From the NCBI GenBank assembly GCA_009698295.1, contig WLQO01000003.1, positions 1-28,606 of the forward strand: a stretch of DNA of 28,606 bases, read 5' to 3'. Made by a program: the position numbers and the translations under genes. Below are positions 1 through 8,636 of the stretch, piece by piece. The notes below the pieces were generated by a model. It was not told where the DNA came from and did not search any database. It saw nothing but the letters and a program-made list of their open reading frames with translations. Every line of letters starts with the position of its first letter. The stretch's first letter is position 1. Source of the DNA: Actinomycetota bacterium (lineage in GTDB: Bacteria; Actinomycetota; Actinomycetes; Nanopelagicales; Nanopelagicaceae).

Positions 1-102
1 GCCGCGACCAATTGCACTCAAAGCAATGCCTGCAACTATGCGACGTGAATGTGGGTTAAGCAGCGCCGTGAACTCTTTAAAGGGCAGTTTTGAAGCGAGC
101 AT
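1..102 (-). CDS. N-terminus of unidentified, probably membrane, protein (runs off the window)
   Basis: Only the first 34 codons are present; the gene continues past position 1. It starts at ATG 102 and shows a short polar N-terminus (MLASKLPFKEF) followed by the beginning of a hydrophobic stretch (RRIVAGIALSAIG). This pattern resembles the start of an ABC exporter-type transmembrane domain, but too little is visible to name it. A -10-like TACACT lies 6 nt upstream of the ATG, the same leaderless arrangement seen for many genes here, which supports this as a real start. The gene is divergent from tgt. Confidence 0.5.
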   Translation of the reverse strand, partial: MLASKLPFKEFTALLNPHSRRIVAGIALSAIGRG

Positions 103-108
103 CAGCGC

Positions 109-114
109 AGTGTA
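109..114 (-). promoter_or_regulatory. -10 element for the leftward gene (leaderless type)
   Basis: TACACT on the minus strand, 6 nt before ATG 102. It fits the TANNNT-N6-start pattern repeated through the window. No convincing -35 was identified. Confidence 0.45.
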
Positions 115-134
115 TATCTGAGACAATAACTCTT

Positions 135-1376
135 GTGTCCAATAACTTCTCATTTGAAATAAAGCACAGCGCTGCAAATTCGCTGGCTCGTGTTGGCACA
201 GTTTCGACTCCGCACGGTGATATTCAAACGCCTGCATTTATCCCAGTTGGCACAAAAGCAACAGTTAAATCAGTATTGCCGGAAGCGATGAAGGATCTGG
301 GTTCGCAGGCACTTCTCGCCAATGCATATCACCTGTATTTACAACCCGGACCAGAAGTTTTAGATGAGGCCGGCGGGCTAGCAAAATTCATGAATTGGGA
401 TGGTCCAACTTTTACAGATAGTGGCGGCTTTCAAGTACTTTCACTTGGCGTTGGCTTTAAGAAAGTGCTGGCGATGGATGCTAAAACTTTCCGATCCGAC
501 CAAGTTATTGCCGGCAATAAAGAACGTCTGGCTCACGTCGATGATGATGGAGTGACCTTTAAATCTCATCTTGATGGATCAATGCATCGTTTCACCGCCG
601 AAATTTCTATGCAGATTCAACATAAAATAGGTGCCGACATAATCTTTGCCTTCGATGAGTGCACCACGTTGCACAACACCCGCCCGTATCAAGAGCTGGC
701 GATGGAGCGAACATACGACTGGGCCATTCGTTGTCTTGATGAACATAAACGCCTAACCGAAGTCCGCAGTGATAAGCCATACCAGGCGCTCTTTGGCGTA
801 ATTCAAGGTGCGCAATATGAAGACTTGCGTAAGAAAGCAGCTGGAGATTTAGGCGCAATGTCATCTTCGGGAGTTGAATTCGATGGCTTTGGTATCGGTG
901 GAGCACTTGATAAAGACGCTCTTGGAACAATCGTCGGTTGGGTAAATAGGACTTTGCCGGAAAATAAGCCGAAGCATTTACTTGGCATCGGAGCACCCGA
1001 AGATTTATTTGTTGGCGTTGAAAATGGTGTGGATACCTTTGATTGTGTTTTGGCATCTCGCATTGCACGAAGCGGTGCGGTCTACACATCGACCGGGCGA
1101 ATCAATATTGCTAATGCTCCATATATCCGCGACTTCAACCCGATTGATGAAAACTGCGATTGTTACACCTGCAAAAATTTCACACGAGCTTACCTTTGCC
1201 ACTTATTCCGCGGAAAAGAAATGGTCGCCGCTACCTTGGCAACTATCCACAACGAAAGATATATCGTGCGCTTAGTCGATCAGATGCGCCAAGCGCTACT
1301 GGACGGAAACTTTAAAGAGATGAAAGATGAGTTTTTGGGGCGCTACACACATCGTTCTGGCCAATCACGAGATTAA
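135..1376 (+). CDS. tgt: tRNA-guanine transglycosylase
   Basis: Exchanges guanine 34 of GUN-anticodon tRNAs for a queuine precursor (preQ1 in bacteria), a base-exchange step of queuosine modification in the cytoplasm. The TIM-barrel signature is clear: a TPAFIPVGT start motif, DSGGFQV carrying the catalytic Asp (about residue 95), the GIGG loop, FDCV with the nucleophile-region Asp, and a C-terminal zinc site with Cys-x-Cys-x2-Cys (CDCYTC) and a downstream His in TIHNERY. From GTG 135 it is 413 aa, normal to slightly long. An in-frame TTG at 90 would overlap the divergent gene and its promoter and adds residues unlike the family, so I chose GTG 135; the exact start is not certain. It ends flush against the convergent GNAT gene (stop 1376, next stop 1377). 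Confidence 0.95.
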   Translation: MSNNFSFEIKHSAANSLARVGTVSTPHGDIQTPAFIPVGTKATVKSVLPEAMKDLGSQALLANAYHLYLQPGPEVLDEAGGLAKFMNWDGPTFTDSGGFQVLSLGVGFKKVLAMDAKTFRSDQVIAGNKERLAHVDDDGVTFKSHLDGSMHRFTAEISMQIQHKIGADIIFAFDECTTLHNTRPYQELAMERTYDWAIRCLDEHKRLTEVRSDKPYQALFGVIQGAQYEDLRKKAAGDLGAMSSSGVEFDGFGIGGALDKDALGTIVGWVNRTLPENKPKHLLGIGAPEDLFVGVENGVDTFDCVLASRIARSGAVYTSTGRINIANAPYIRDFNPIDENCDCYTCKNFTRAYLCHLFRGKEMVAATLATIHNERYIVRLVDQMRQALLDGNFKEMKDEFLGRYTHRSGQSRD

Positions 1377-1937
1377 TTAATAGCCAGTTCCCCACTTAGC
1401 TTTAAAGTCTGCAACGCTCATCTCGTATATATTTTCTGGACCATCTATCTCATCCAACTGCTGGCCCTTTAATTCAAAGCCAAAATATTTTATGACTGAA
1501 ATAGACGGACCATTTTCAGGGCTAACGGTGTAACGCAAAGTGCGAACCTCTGGAAAGCCAACTACCCATCGCCACATGCCCAGCAACGCTTCTCGCGCAA
1601 AGCCTTGGTTTTGATAATCTGATTCGATCCCAAGTCCGATCTCCATCATGCCATCCCAATCAGGTGCGCCATGAAAACTTGTACTACCAATTACTTCACG
1701 ATTTTCTTTTAAGACAATCCAGCGAACAAACCATTTATTGCACTCAGGATCCGCCTTAACCTGAGGCACTCGCCAAGCTAAAGGACCTTGGAAATCGACG
1801 AGATTCCGCAACGGATTTGTAAAGTCTGCTCCATTTAAAGCAAGCACATCACTTCGTTCTTCGAAGAGCTGAATTAAATGATCGCCGCGAATGTGATGAA
1901 GTTCTAAACGTTCTGTTTCGATAACCGGTTGTTGCAC
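1377..1937 (-). CDS. GNAT-family N-acetyltransferase (RimJ/RimL-like)
   Basis: Acetyl-CoA-dependent N-acyltransferase of unknown substrate, about 186 aa. It opens with the RimJ/RimL-like IETERLELHHI segment, has a mid-protein IGSTSFHG strand, an acetyl-CoA binding loop around YQNQGFAREAL, and a C-terminal VSPENGPSISVIKYFGFEL motif typical of this branch. It follows the TRIC gene almost without gap. The first possible start is TTG 1943, directly after the TRIC stop; GTG 1937 is two codons further in and I prefer it, since GTG is the commoner start. The gene is probably translated from the TRIC mRNA. Substrate cannot be told from sequence. Confidence 0.85.
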   Translation of the reverse strand: MQQPVIETERLELHHIRGDHLIQLFEERSDVLALNGADFTNPLRNLVDFQGPLAWRVPQVKADPECNKWFVRWIVLKENREVIGSTSFHGAPDWDGMMEIGLGIESDYQNQGFAREALLGMWRWVVGFPEVRTLRYTVSPENGPSISVIKYFGFELKGQQLDEIDGPENIYEMSVADFKAKWGTGY

Positions 1938-1943
1938 GTGCAA

Positions 1944-2555
1944 TTACTTGCCGCCAACTTTGGGTAGATGCCAATCAAATTTGATGGAGAGCTCACGAAC
2001 TAAAATTACTACCAAGCTGCCAAGTGCAACTGAAATCAATTCATTAACTCCATAAAAATCACAACTCACATAAACCAGTGATCCTGCCAGACAAGATGTT
2101 CCAATAGTTTCGCGGTGCAATAAAACTGGTTCTACCTGGCAGAGCACATCGCGCAACAGGCCACCGGTAACGGCGCCGATTAATCCGAGGATTACCGCCG
2201 ATGCAAATGGTGCACCTTGCGTTAATGCAAACTGCGCGCCCGATACTGAACATACTGCCAATCCAATGGTGTCCAGACCTAATACAAAACGTCCCACCGG
2301 TGTTGTGCGCTTAATACTTAAGGTGATTACAACTGCCAGTAAAACCCCAAGAAATAACCAACCATGTAATACCCAAGGCGGACGCTGGCCCAATAAAATA
2401 TTGCGGAAAGTGCCACCGGCTAAAGATGCAATCGCTGCGATAAATGCAATGCCGCCGTAATCCAAACCTTTATTTGCTGCAATCCGGGCACCAACCAGAG
2501 CAAAGGCAAAGGTGCCAGCTAAATCAAGGAGGTTAACCAGCAGATCTAAATCCAT
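1944..2555 (-). CDS. TRIC-type cation channel family membrane protein (formerly UPF0126, YicG-like)
   Basis: Inner-membrane protein of 203 aa with about seven hydrophobic segments. It carries the two pseudo-repeated motifs of the family: ASLAGGTFRNILLG near residue 45 and GAVTGGLLRDVLC near residue 130, each with glycines followed by a basic residue. Prokaryotic TRIC proteins form trimeric monovalent-cation channels; the physiological role in bacteria is not settled, and older annotation suggests a glycine-metabolism link in some species. ATG 2555 is preceded by TATACT 6 nt upstream, suggesting a leaderless transcript. It is probably co-transcribed with the downstream GNAT. Confidence 0.88.
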   Translation of the reverse strand: MDLDLLVNLLDLAGTFAFALVGARIAANKGLDYGGIAFIAAIASLAGGTFRNILLGQRPPWVLHGWLFLGVLLAVVITLSIKRTTPVGRFVLGLDTIGLAVCSVSGAQFALTQGAPFASAVILGLIGAVTGGLLRDVLCQVEPVLLHRETIGTSCLAGSLVYVSCDFYGVNELISVALGSLVVILVRELSIKFDWHLPKVGGK

Positions 2556-2561
2556 GGGTTG

Positions 2562-2567
2562 AGTATA
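2562..2567 (-). promoter_or_regulatory. -10 element of TRIC/GNAT unit (leaderless type)
   Basis: TATACT on the minus strand, 6 nt before ATG 2555; one mismatch from the TATAAT consensus. Confidence 0.5.
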
Positions 2568-2582
2568 AGCCCAGCACTTTTC

Positions 2583-5183
2583 TCAAAGGATATAAAGATT
2601 TCTGGCCTTGGCTACCGCTTCATCACGACCACCAGCACCAATTTTGCGATAAATATTCTTTAAGTGAGTTTTCATCGTGTTCTGCGAAATATGAAGGGTC
2701 GTACCGATGGAGCTGATTGGTTTACCCGTAGCTAAATGGCGCAATATCTCTAGTTCCCGTTTAGTCAGCGCGGCAGTCAGGCCAACTAAATTTTCGCTTC
2801 TTGATTTCAAACGTGCCGTAATTCTTGATGCTAAATCTTCCAAATACACGGTTGGCTTTTCCCCAGCAATACGAATAATCAAATTTAGCATCGATGAATC
2901 TTGGCGCAGGAAAGTTTCTTTCGCACCAACTCGGGCACCAATCTCCAGAGCTTTACGCATCGCATCTAAAGCAATCTTTTCGCGATCTATATTTTCCTCG
3001 GCTACTGCCATATGCTTGTAAATTTGCTCTTTCGGATTTTGCTCGGGCAGATTTGCAACTATATAAGCCGCAGGCTTCTTTCCAGATTCAAATTCGTGAA
3101 TAGCCTTGATACGTTCTACAACGAGAAAACTAGGTAACCTATTAAGCAAAATACCAACTCGATCCCAATCTTTCATGGTGTATCTAATAAAGATTTCTGT
3201 TAAATCGCAGTAAGTTTCTAAACCATTTTTAAAAGTTAAAGCAGAAGCGCGTTCGCGTTCGCTGCGCACGATATCCAAGGCAGGTGTGGAGTTACCTGCC
3301 ATCGCCAAATCCCGAGCTAAGAAACCCTCTGCTATAAATACCCAGATATATTGTTTCCAAGTATCGGCCCAATTGCGCAACTGTTCAAAAACTTTCTGAG
3401 ATTCTTCTATCTGCGAGAATTCCAAAAGACAGCGCGCTTTCACGTATAGCGCGTCAAGAGGGCCGAATATTCCAGTAAAACCATCACGTTCAGATTGTGC
3501 AATTACATTGTTGGCGATGACATAGGCATCTTTGTATTCCCCATTATTTAAAAGCGCGCATGCATCAATAGCGCTCATGAAATAAACTGCCATAGAACTA
3601 GAATCAGACTCTGCTAGTTGAGTTGCCTGCTTTCTAATTTCATCTAGTTTGTTGGAGTTGTCATAGATAATTTCCTTTGCAGCCGCAACTCGCAATATTG
3701 ATAATTTATCGATAGCTGCTAGATCTAATTCGCTAGCGCTTGCTCCTAGGACTCTAGAGATGTTGGCTTCCAAGTTCTCCGTCAAACCAGTGGCAAAATC
3801 TATGTATACGCAGACCGCGGAAACAAACTTTTCTAAGAACTCTTCCATGTTCGTTCCGCGCGAAGTAAAGAGCATCTCGGCGATCAAGCTCTGTGCGTTT
3901 GAATATTGAAAGTCTGCAGTCAATCCCATTAATTCCACTGTCTGCCGTTTCAATTGTCCTGTCGGTGTTGCATCACCAACTAAATCGGCCATACGTAACA
4001 AGTCTCTTCCGCGACCAATGGCAATCAATTGCCGCATGCCTTGTCTAAATAGGCTTCTGTAACTTGATTGATCTCCGGAGAACTTGGCATGGCCTAAAGC
4101 CTTTAAGTAAGAGCCACGATCTGCAAAATGCTTACTGAGCCGGTGGTGGATTTCGCGAAGTTCTTTATCCGGAATAACCGGCGAGTAATTCAAACCAGCA
4201 CGTACTACGGGGTTAAAGGAATATTTGTTTATTGGTTCACTGCTGTACTTTATGAAAAGTGAATCTTTGGCAAAACTATTTAATTTACCCAATGAGAAAT
4301 TATCTTGCAGAATAGTCTCCGCCTCATCAATAGAGAATTCATCTACAACAGCCAAGGCCTCAAGTATTTTTCGTTCGGCAGGTTTTAGGGTCGAAAGTAA
4401 GTCTTCGACTAATCTGTTGAGTTGATCTGAGCTACCCGCTGATGAGGGAGATAGCGCGGAAGATTCCCATCCTCGTGAAATGTTATTTAAAATTAGTTGT
4501 ACACCTGCTGGCCAGCCATTAACACTCTTTAGGGCCTGTTGTGTTGCGGCGTCATTGAGATTAACTCCTGCAATTGACGCAGCAAGCACAATTTCTTCAT
4601 TGGTGAATTCTAATTTGTTTGTGTCGATTACCGTAAGGTTCGGTAGTTCCTTTAGCTGGACAAAGATCTCAGAAGCAATGATTCTTCGTATCAATATAGC
4701 ATGTAAGTTTTTCGGCATGGTAGAGAAGAAATGTTTTGCAAATGGCGCAGTATTTGTATTACTTACCCGATTATCGTCAAAAACTAATACAAAATTTTTC
4801 TCTTGTTCACCAATTTCTGTAAGTACATTCGTCAAGAAGTTTTCAATTGTTATATCTAGATTAACTGAAAACCATGATCCAAATTCGGGGATTAAATTTC
4901 GGATCGATTGCATAAAATTGCAAGTGAAAGATTTTGTATCATCGGAATCTCCGAAACTTACCCAGATGACTGGATGTTCTATCGAAGTAATGTATTCAGC
5001 GACTAGCGAAGTTTTTCCGTATCCAGCAGGTGCTGCAATTAAAGTTACGCCATCGCGATTTACATTTACATCTGCAAGAATTGATTTGCGAGAGATGAAA
5101 TTTGGCGGCAGAACTGGTGGCAGCGTGCGTGAAAGATCGGCACCAGAGATCACCCCTGGTCGCGCTACCCCTAGTTTGGCCAC
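2583..5183 (-). CDS. Large ATP-binding LuxR-family regulator (MalT/LAL-like)
   Basis: An 866-aa signal-transduction ATPase with three visible parts. The N-terminal NTPase has Walker A APAGYGKTS (about residues 51-59) and a Walker B-like VLVFDD (about 132-137). A long helical, TPR-like middle follows (about 300-780). The C-terminus is a LuxR helix-turn-helix (about 805-866) with LTKRELEILRHLATG and ISQNTMKTHLKNIYRKIGA. In MalT-type proteins the middle binds an inducer and ATP-driven multimerisation activates DNA binding. The inducer is unknown; lying directly downstream of gabT, it may sense an amine or amino-acid signal (inference). GTG 5183 is the first start after an in-frame stop, and no good ribosome site or -10 sits next to it. 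A terminator-like hairpin separates it from gabT. Confidence 0.9.
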   Translation of the reverse strand: MAKLGVARPGVISGADLSRTLPPVLPPNFISRKSILADVNVNRDGVTLIAAPAGYGKTSLVAEYITSIEHPVIWVSFGDSDDTKSFTCNFMQSIRNLIPEFGSWFSVNLDITIENFLTNVLTEIGEQEKNFVLVFDDNRVSNTNTAPFAKHFFSTMPKNLHAILIRRIIASEIFVQLKELPNLTVIDTNKLEFTNEEIVLAASIAGVNLNDAATQQALKSVNGWPAGVQLILNNISRGWESSALSPSSAGSSDQLNRLVEDLLSTLKPAERKILEALAVVDEFSIDEAETILQDNFSLGKLNSFAKDSLFIKYSSEPINKYSFNPVVRAGLNYSPVIPDKELREIHHRLSKHFADRGSYLKALGHAKFSGDQSSYRSLFRQGMRQLIAIGRGRDLLRMADLVGDATPTGQLKRQTVELMGLTADFQYSNAQSLIAEMLFTSRGTNMEEFLEKFVSAVCVYIDFATGLTENLEANISRVLGASASELDLAAIDKLSILRVAAAKEIIYDNSNKLDEIRKQATQLAESDSSSMAVYFMSAIDACALLNNGEYKDAYVIANNVIAQSERDGFTGIFGPLDALYVKARCLLEFSQIEESQKVFEQLRNWADTWKQYIWVFIAEGFLARDLAMAGNSTPALDIVRSERERASALTFKNGLETYCDLTEIFIRYTMKDWDRVGILLNRLPSFLVVERIKAIHEFESGKKPAAYIVANLPEQNPKEQIYKHMAVAEENIDREKIALDAMRKALEIGARVGAKETFLRQDSSMLNLIIRIAGEKPTVYLEDLASRITARLKSRSENLVGLTAALTKRELEILRHLATGKPISSIGTTLHISQNTMKTHLKNIYRKIGAGGRDEAVAKARNLYIL

Positions 5184-5220
5184 GCCTAAGGGTGAGGCAT
5201 CAAGGATGGTTCTGGCTAGT

Positions 5221-5242
5221 AAAAATCACCCTATAGGGGTGA
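5221..5242 (-). terminator. Intrinsic terminator downstream of gabT
   Basis: On the minus strand a perfect 6-bp stem (TCACCC / GGGTGA, arms at 5226-5231 and 5237-5242) with a 5-nt loop is followed by TTTTT (5225-5221). It lies 15 nt past the gabT stop. The stem is short, so termination may be partial. The same inverted repeat could also serve as an operator for the regulator gene that follows. Confidence 0.6.
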
Positions 5243-5257
5243 GATAAACAGGTGAAC

Positions 5258-6598
5258 TTAAAGGCTAGCGAAAGCTTCTTCTAGAACGCCGAGGGCATCT
5301 TTTAAGAGTTCATCGGAGATAACCAATGGTGGCAAGAAGCGGATGACGTTGCCGTAAGAACCGGCGGTCAAGATTAAGACGCCTTTGCTTTGGCAGTACT
5401 TAATTACTGTCGCCATTGCAGTTGGATTTGGGGTCTTGGTACCGGCTTCAACAAGTTCTATCGCTTGCATCGCACCGCGTCCACGAACTTCACCGATTAT
5501 CGAATACTTTGCAGCAAGTGCGTTTAGTGAAGTGCTCAAGATCTTTCCAAGATGAGCTGCGCGTTCTACCAACTTTTCTTCTTCAATTGTCGCAATCGCA
5601 CCAAGTGCGGCAGCGCAAGCGATTGGATTGCCGCCATATGTTCCACCAAGTCCACCAACATGTGATGAATCCATAATTTCAGCGCGCGCAGTGACTGCGG
5701 CTAGTGGCAGACCACCAGCAATTCCCTTAGCGGTAACAATCATATCTGGAACAACATTTTCATCCTCGCAAGCAAACATTTTTCCAGTGCGTGCAAAGCC
5801 AGTCTGAACTTCATCTGCAATAAATACGATGCCATTTGCGGTAGCAAATTTAGAAAGCCCTGGAAGGAATCCCTTAGGAGGAACTATAAAGCCGCCTTCG
5901 CCTTGAATTGGCTCGATCAAAATTGCGGCTACGTTATGTGCGCCAACTTCTTTCTCGATTTTTGACGTAACCATTTCCAAGAAATCTTCCGCCATTGTTG
6001 CCAGATTGCCTTCGTAATGGAAGGAATATGGCATTGGCATGCGATAAATCTCATTGGCAAAAGGCCCGTAACCTTCTTTATATGGAACGTTCTTTGCAGT
6101 TAGCGCCATCGTTAAATTAGTGCGGCCGTGATAAGCATGTTCAAAGACAATTACTGCCGGGCGTTTAGTGGCATGGCGCGCGATCTTGATTGCGTTTTCA
6201 ACCGCTTCGGCACCTGAGTTTTGCAAAATTGATTTCTTTTTAAATGTGCCGGGTGTAATTCGGTTCAGTGCTTCGCAGACTTCTACATACCCCATGTAAG
6301 GAGCTGTCGTGAAGTTGGTATGAGTAAAAGCTTGCACCGCTTCGATGACACGTTCTACAACGCGAGGCGCAGCATTTCCGACATTTACTACGCCGATACC
6401 GGCACCTAAATCAATAATTCGATTGCCATCAACGTCTTGCAAGATAGCGCCTTCGCCACGTTCGATAAATGCGGGGATTGCCATGCCAAGACCTGCAGAT
6501 ACCGCTTCTTTACGTCGCGCAATTAATTCAAGCGATTTTGGCCCTGGGATTGCTGTAGCCAAGTGACGTGATTGCGGAAGAGGGTCCTTTGAGGTCAT
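5258..6598 (-). CDS. gabT: 4-aminobutyrate (GABA) aminotransferase, class III
   Basis: PLP-dependent omega-aminotransferase, 446 aa, expected to convert GABA plus 2-oxoglutarate to succinate semialdehyde plus glutamate. Family marks: NSGAEAVENAIK (about 127-138) for phosphate binding, HAYHGRT (about 154-160), EPIQGEGGF (229-237), DEVQTGFARTG with the cofactor Asp (about 262), and AKGIAGGLPLAAV with the PLP lysine at about 291. Length and motif order match actinobacterial GabT; a related substrate such as 5-aminovalerate or putrescine cannot be excluded. No succinate-semialdehyde dehydrogenase is adjacent. ATG 6598 has a perfect TATAAT 6 nt upstream. It is divergent from an amino-acid decarboxylase gene, so this block appears devoted to amines. 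Confidence 0.92.
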   Translation of the reverse strand: MTSKDPLPQSRHLATAIPGPKSLELIARRKEAVSAGLGMAIPAFIERGEGAILQDVDGNRIIDLGAGIGVVNVGNAAPRVVERVIEAVQAFTHTNFTTAPYMGYVEVCEALNRITPGTFKKKSILQNSGAEAVENAIKIARHATKRPAVIVFEHAYHGRTNLTMALTAKNVPYKEGYGPFANEIYRMPMPYSFHYEGNLATMAEDFLEMVTSKIEKEVGAHNVAAILIEPIQGEGGFIVPPKGFLPGLSKFATANGIVFIADEVQTGFARTGKMFACEDENVVPDMIVTAKGIAGGLPLAAVTARAEIMDSSHVGGLGGTYGGNPIACAAALGAIATIEEEKLVERAAHLGKILSTSLNALAAKYSIIGEVRGRGAMQAIELVEAGTKTPNPTAMATVIKYCQSKGVLILTAGSYGNVIRFLPPLVISDELLKDALGVLEEAFASL

Positions 6599-6604
6599 GG
6601 TTAA

Positions 6605-6610
6605 ATTATA
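6605..6610 (-). promoter_or_regulatory. -10 element of gabT (leaderless type)
   Basis: TATAAT on the minus strand with 6 nt (TTAACC) before ATG 6598. It shares the 58-bp divergent region with the decarboxylase promoter. Confidence 0.55.
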
Positions 6611-6644
6611 GAGCCATCGTTTTAATATCTACACCATGACAAGT

Positions 6645-6650
6645 TAGGCT
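6645..6650 (+). promoter_or_regulatory. -10 element of the Orn/Lys/Arg decarboxylase gene (leaderless type)
   Basis: TAGGCT followed by 6 nt and GTG 6657. It supports GTG as the true start, because no Shine-Dalgarno sequence is seen there. Confidence 0.45.
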
Positions 6651-6656
6651 CAGCGA

Positions 6657-8102
6657 GTGAAGATTAAATCTGAACTACGAAGTAGCGCTCCGCTCCTTGA
6701 CGCTTACCTTTCTTACTTCGAAGGCGCTCACACCCCTTTCACAATTCCTGGGCACAAGCAGAGAGCTTCTAAGATTGATCAAGGGCTCGGCGCCGTGGTC
6801 GATACTGATATTCCACTTTATGGTGGCTTAGATGAAATCAAGTTAACTAATCAAGTTTTAAAGGCATCAGAATCACTTGCTGCGCAATTGTGGGGCGCAG
6901 ACTTTGCAAGATTCTCCACTGGTGGATCAACTCATGCCAATCAAGCGGTAATCCTGGCACTTGGTAAACCTGGCGATAAAGTCGCGTTAAGTCGCACTGC
7001 CCATCGTTCTGTTCTGAGCGCTCTCGTTCTCGCAGGACTGGAACCAATCTGGCTAACCCCCGAAATAGATTTAGCGACTGGAGTACCGCTCGGAATTCCG
7101 ATGTCAGAGCTAGAACGTGCGATCGCTGAAAAACCAATCGCGCTTTTGCTGACCGAACCAGGTTATTTAGGAACAATCTCTGATCTGTCACCGCTCATTA
7201 AGAAAGCTCACGAGCACTCGATACCCGTAATTGTAGATGCCGCTTGGGGCGGACACTTTGGTTTTCATCCGGACTTACCCAAACATGTAATGCAACTTGG
7301 AGCCGATGCGCTGATTACTAGTGTTCATAAAGCGCTTCCTGGTTACAGCGCATCAGCGCTTTTACTTACGCGCACTAATTTGCTTAACGCCGACCGATTA
7401 GAACAGAGCTTTGAAACTACTCACACAACTTCTCCTGCAGGTGCACCGTTGGCATCTATAGATGCAGTCCGCGCTTTATTGCAGACCCGCGGCGAAGAAC
7501 TTCTGGGTTCATTAATTGCAAATATCGCCGAATTTAAAGCGCTTGTGCAGGCTGATTTCGAACTCCCAATCTTTTTAAATGCCAGCGATTTTCCCGCCGG
7601 ACGCTTTGACCCAGCCAAGATTGTTCTGCGGGCCAATCAATTAGGCGCATCAGGAGTTGAAATCGAAGAAGCGCTAATTAAAAGCGGTATCCGAGTAGAA
7701 ATGGCTGACCGCGATACCTTGGTATTTCTGGCTACCTTGGCTGACACCAAAGAAGATTTCAAAAAGTTAGCGGATGTGTTAATCGCTATTTTGAAGAAAG
7801 TTGCCAACACACCACGCCCAAGTGCTACTGCGCTCAGCTGGTCAGTAATCCCCCAAGTTTCCATATCAATGCGTGATGCCTACTTTGCCGATACCCAACT
7901 GGTTAGTGCGCACGATGCAATCGGCAGAACATCCGCTGATTTAATCGCGCCTTATCCCCCAGGTGTTGCCGTTGTTGCCCCTGGCGAAGTCTTAACAGAA
8001 CAAATTGTCAACGGCTTAATTACTTCGCAAAAGGCTGGTGTACGAATCGCTTATGCAACCGATCCAACGCTCGCAAATTTCCGGGTAGTCAGCCTTCGTT
8101 AG
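6657..8102 (+). CDS. Orn/Lys/Arg decarboxylase-family PLP enzyme
   Basis: Fold-type I PLP decarboxylase of 481 aa, expected to decarboxylate arginine, lysine or ornithine to agmatine, cadaverine or putrescine. Visible motifs: TPFTIPGHKQ (about 26-35), FSTGGSTHANQA (86-97), RTAHRSVLSALVLAG (113-127), the cofactor Asp in VIVDAAWGGH (about 194), and TSVHKALPGYSAS with the PLP lysine at about 225. Length is close to the short Bacillus SpeA-type enzymes (about 490 aa), without the wing domain of enterobacterial inducible forms. Substrate preference cannot be set from sequence. The start is GTG. Its 3' end overlaps by 14 bp the convergent spermidine-acetyltransferase-like gene, and gabT lies divergently, consistent with amine turnover. 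Confidence 0.88.
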   Translation: MKIKSELRSSAPLLDAYLSYFEGAHTPFTIPGHKQRASKIDQGLGAVVDTDIPLYGGLDEIKLTNQVLKASESLAAQLWGADFARFSTGGSTHANQAVILALGKPGDKVALSRTAHRSVLSALVLAGLEPIWLTPEIDLATGVPLGIPMSELERAIAEKPIALLLTEPGYLGTISDLSPLIKKAHEHSIPVIVDAAWGGHFGFHPDLPKHVMQLGADALITSVHKALPGYSASALLLTRTNLLNADRLEQSFETTHTTSPAGAPLASIDAVRALLQTRGEELLGSLIANIAEFKALVQADFELPIFLNASDFPAGRFDPAKIVLRANQLGASGVEIEEALIKSGIRVEMADRDTLVFLATLADTKEDFKKLADVLIAILKKVANTPRPSATALSWSVIPQVSISMRDAYFADTQLVSAHDAIGRTSADLIAPYPPGVAVVAPGEVLTEQIVNGLITSQKAGVRIAYATDPTLANFRVVSLR

Positions 8103-8565
8103 CAAATTTCTTTAGCGCATCTCCTGAAAGTCTAAATACCGTCCACTCGTCCATGGCAACTGCGCCGAGTGATTTGTAGAAATCAATTGATGGCTTATTC
8201 CAATCGAGAACCCACCATTGGAATCGCTCATATCCGCGTTCAATACAAAGTTGCGCCAGAACTTTCATAAAACCTTTACCGATTCCGTGTCCACGAAATT
8301 CGGGTTGGACAAATAAATCTTCCAAGTAAATGCCTGGCTTGCCGAGCCATGTCGAGTAATTTAAAAACCAGAGCGCGATCCCAACAATTTTTCCATCAAC
8401 TTCAGCTACATGACAGAACGCAACCGGGCTGCTGTTGAAAAGTGAAGAATTGATTTGTGCGATTGTGGCAACCATTTGTTCTGGCGCTTTTTCATAAACC
8501 GCCAGCTCATAAATCAATCTATGAATATCCTCGGCATCGGCCGGCTGTGCCAAACGAATCTGCAT
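8089..8565 (-). CDS. GNAT acetyltransferase, diamine/spermidine acetyltransferase (SSAT)-like
   Basis: Acetyl-CoA-dependent transferase of 158 aa. The sequence tracks the SSAT/thialysine-acetyltransferase branch: LIYELAVYEKAPEQM near residue 18, HVAEVDGKIVGIALWFLNYSTWLGKPGIYLEDLFV (about 52-87, family hallmark STW-G--GIYLEDLFV), then FRGHGIGKGFMK for CoA binding and NKPSIDFYKSLGA. This suggests N-acetylation of a polyamine or lysine-like amine, which fits its place opposite the decarboxylase (inference). ATG 8565 has TAAACT 6 nt upstream. Exact substrate unknown. Confidence 0.85.
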   Translation of the reverse strand: MQIRLAQPADAEDIHRLIYELAVYEKAPEQMVATIAQINSSLFNSSPVAFCHVAEVDGKIVGIALWFLNYSTWLGKPGIYLEDLFVQPEFRGHGIGKGFMKVLAQLCIERGYERFQWWVLDWNKPSIDFYKSLGAVAMDEWTVFRLSGDALKKFANEG

Positions 8566-8571
8566 GAAACG

Positions 8572-8577
8572 AGTTTA
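8572..8577 (-). promoter_or_regulatory. -10 element of SSAT-like GNAT (leaderless type)
   Basis: TAAACT on the minus strand, 6 nt before ATG 8565, directly after the pstS terminator region. Confidence 0.45.
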
Positions 8578-8585
8578 GGGGAAAG

Positions 8586-8612
8586 AAAAACGGCCAGGTT
8601 TCCCTGGCCGTT
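8586..8612 (-). terminator. Intrinsic terminator of pstS
   Basis: On the minus strand a 10-bp stem, AACGGCCAGG / CCTGGCCGTT (arms 8603-8612 and 8589-8598), with a 4-nt loop runs into a T-rich tail. It lies 24 nt past the pstS stop and is the strongest terminator in the window, closing the phosphate operon. Confidence 0.88.
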
Positions 8613-8636
8613 CTCCCCTCGTGGATAGGTTGAAAA

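Noticed and set aside
5186..5242. MalT-box-like GGGTGAG motifs as proven autoregulatory sites.
   Set aside because: The match to the MalT box core is partial, and the best inverted pair is better explained as the gabT terminator because a T-run follows it.
4480..5247. Long open frame of 255 codons on the plus strand, antisense to the LuxR-type regulator.
   Set aside because: It lies inside a gene with clear Walker A and HTH motifs, its translation shows no domain, and its composition is that of an antisense shadow.
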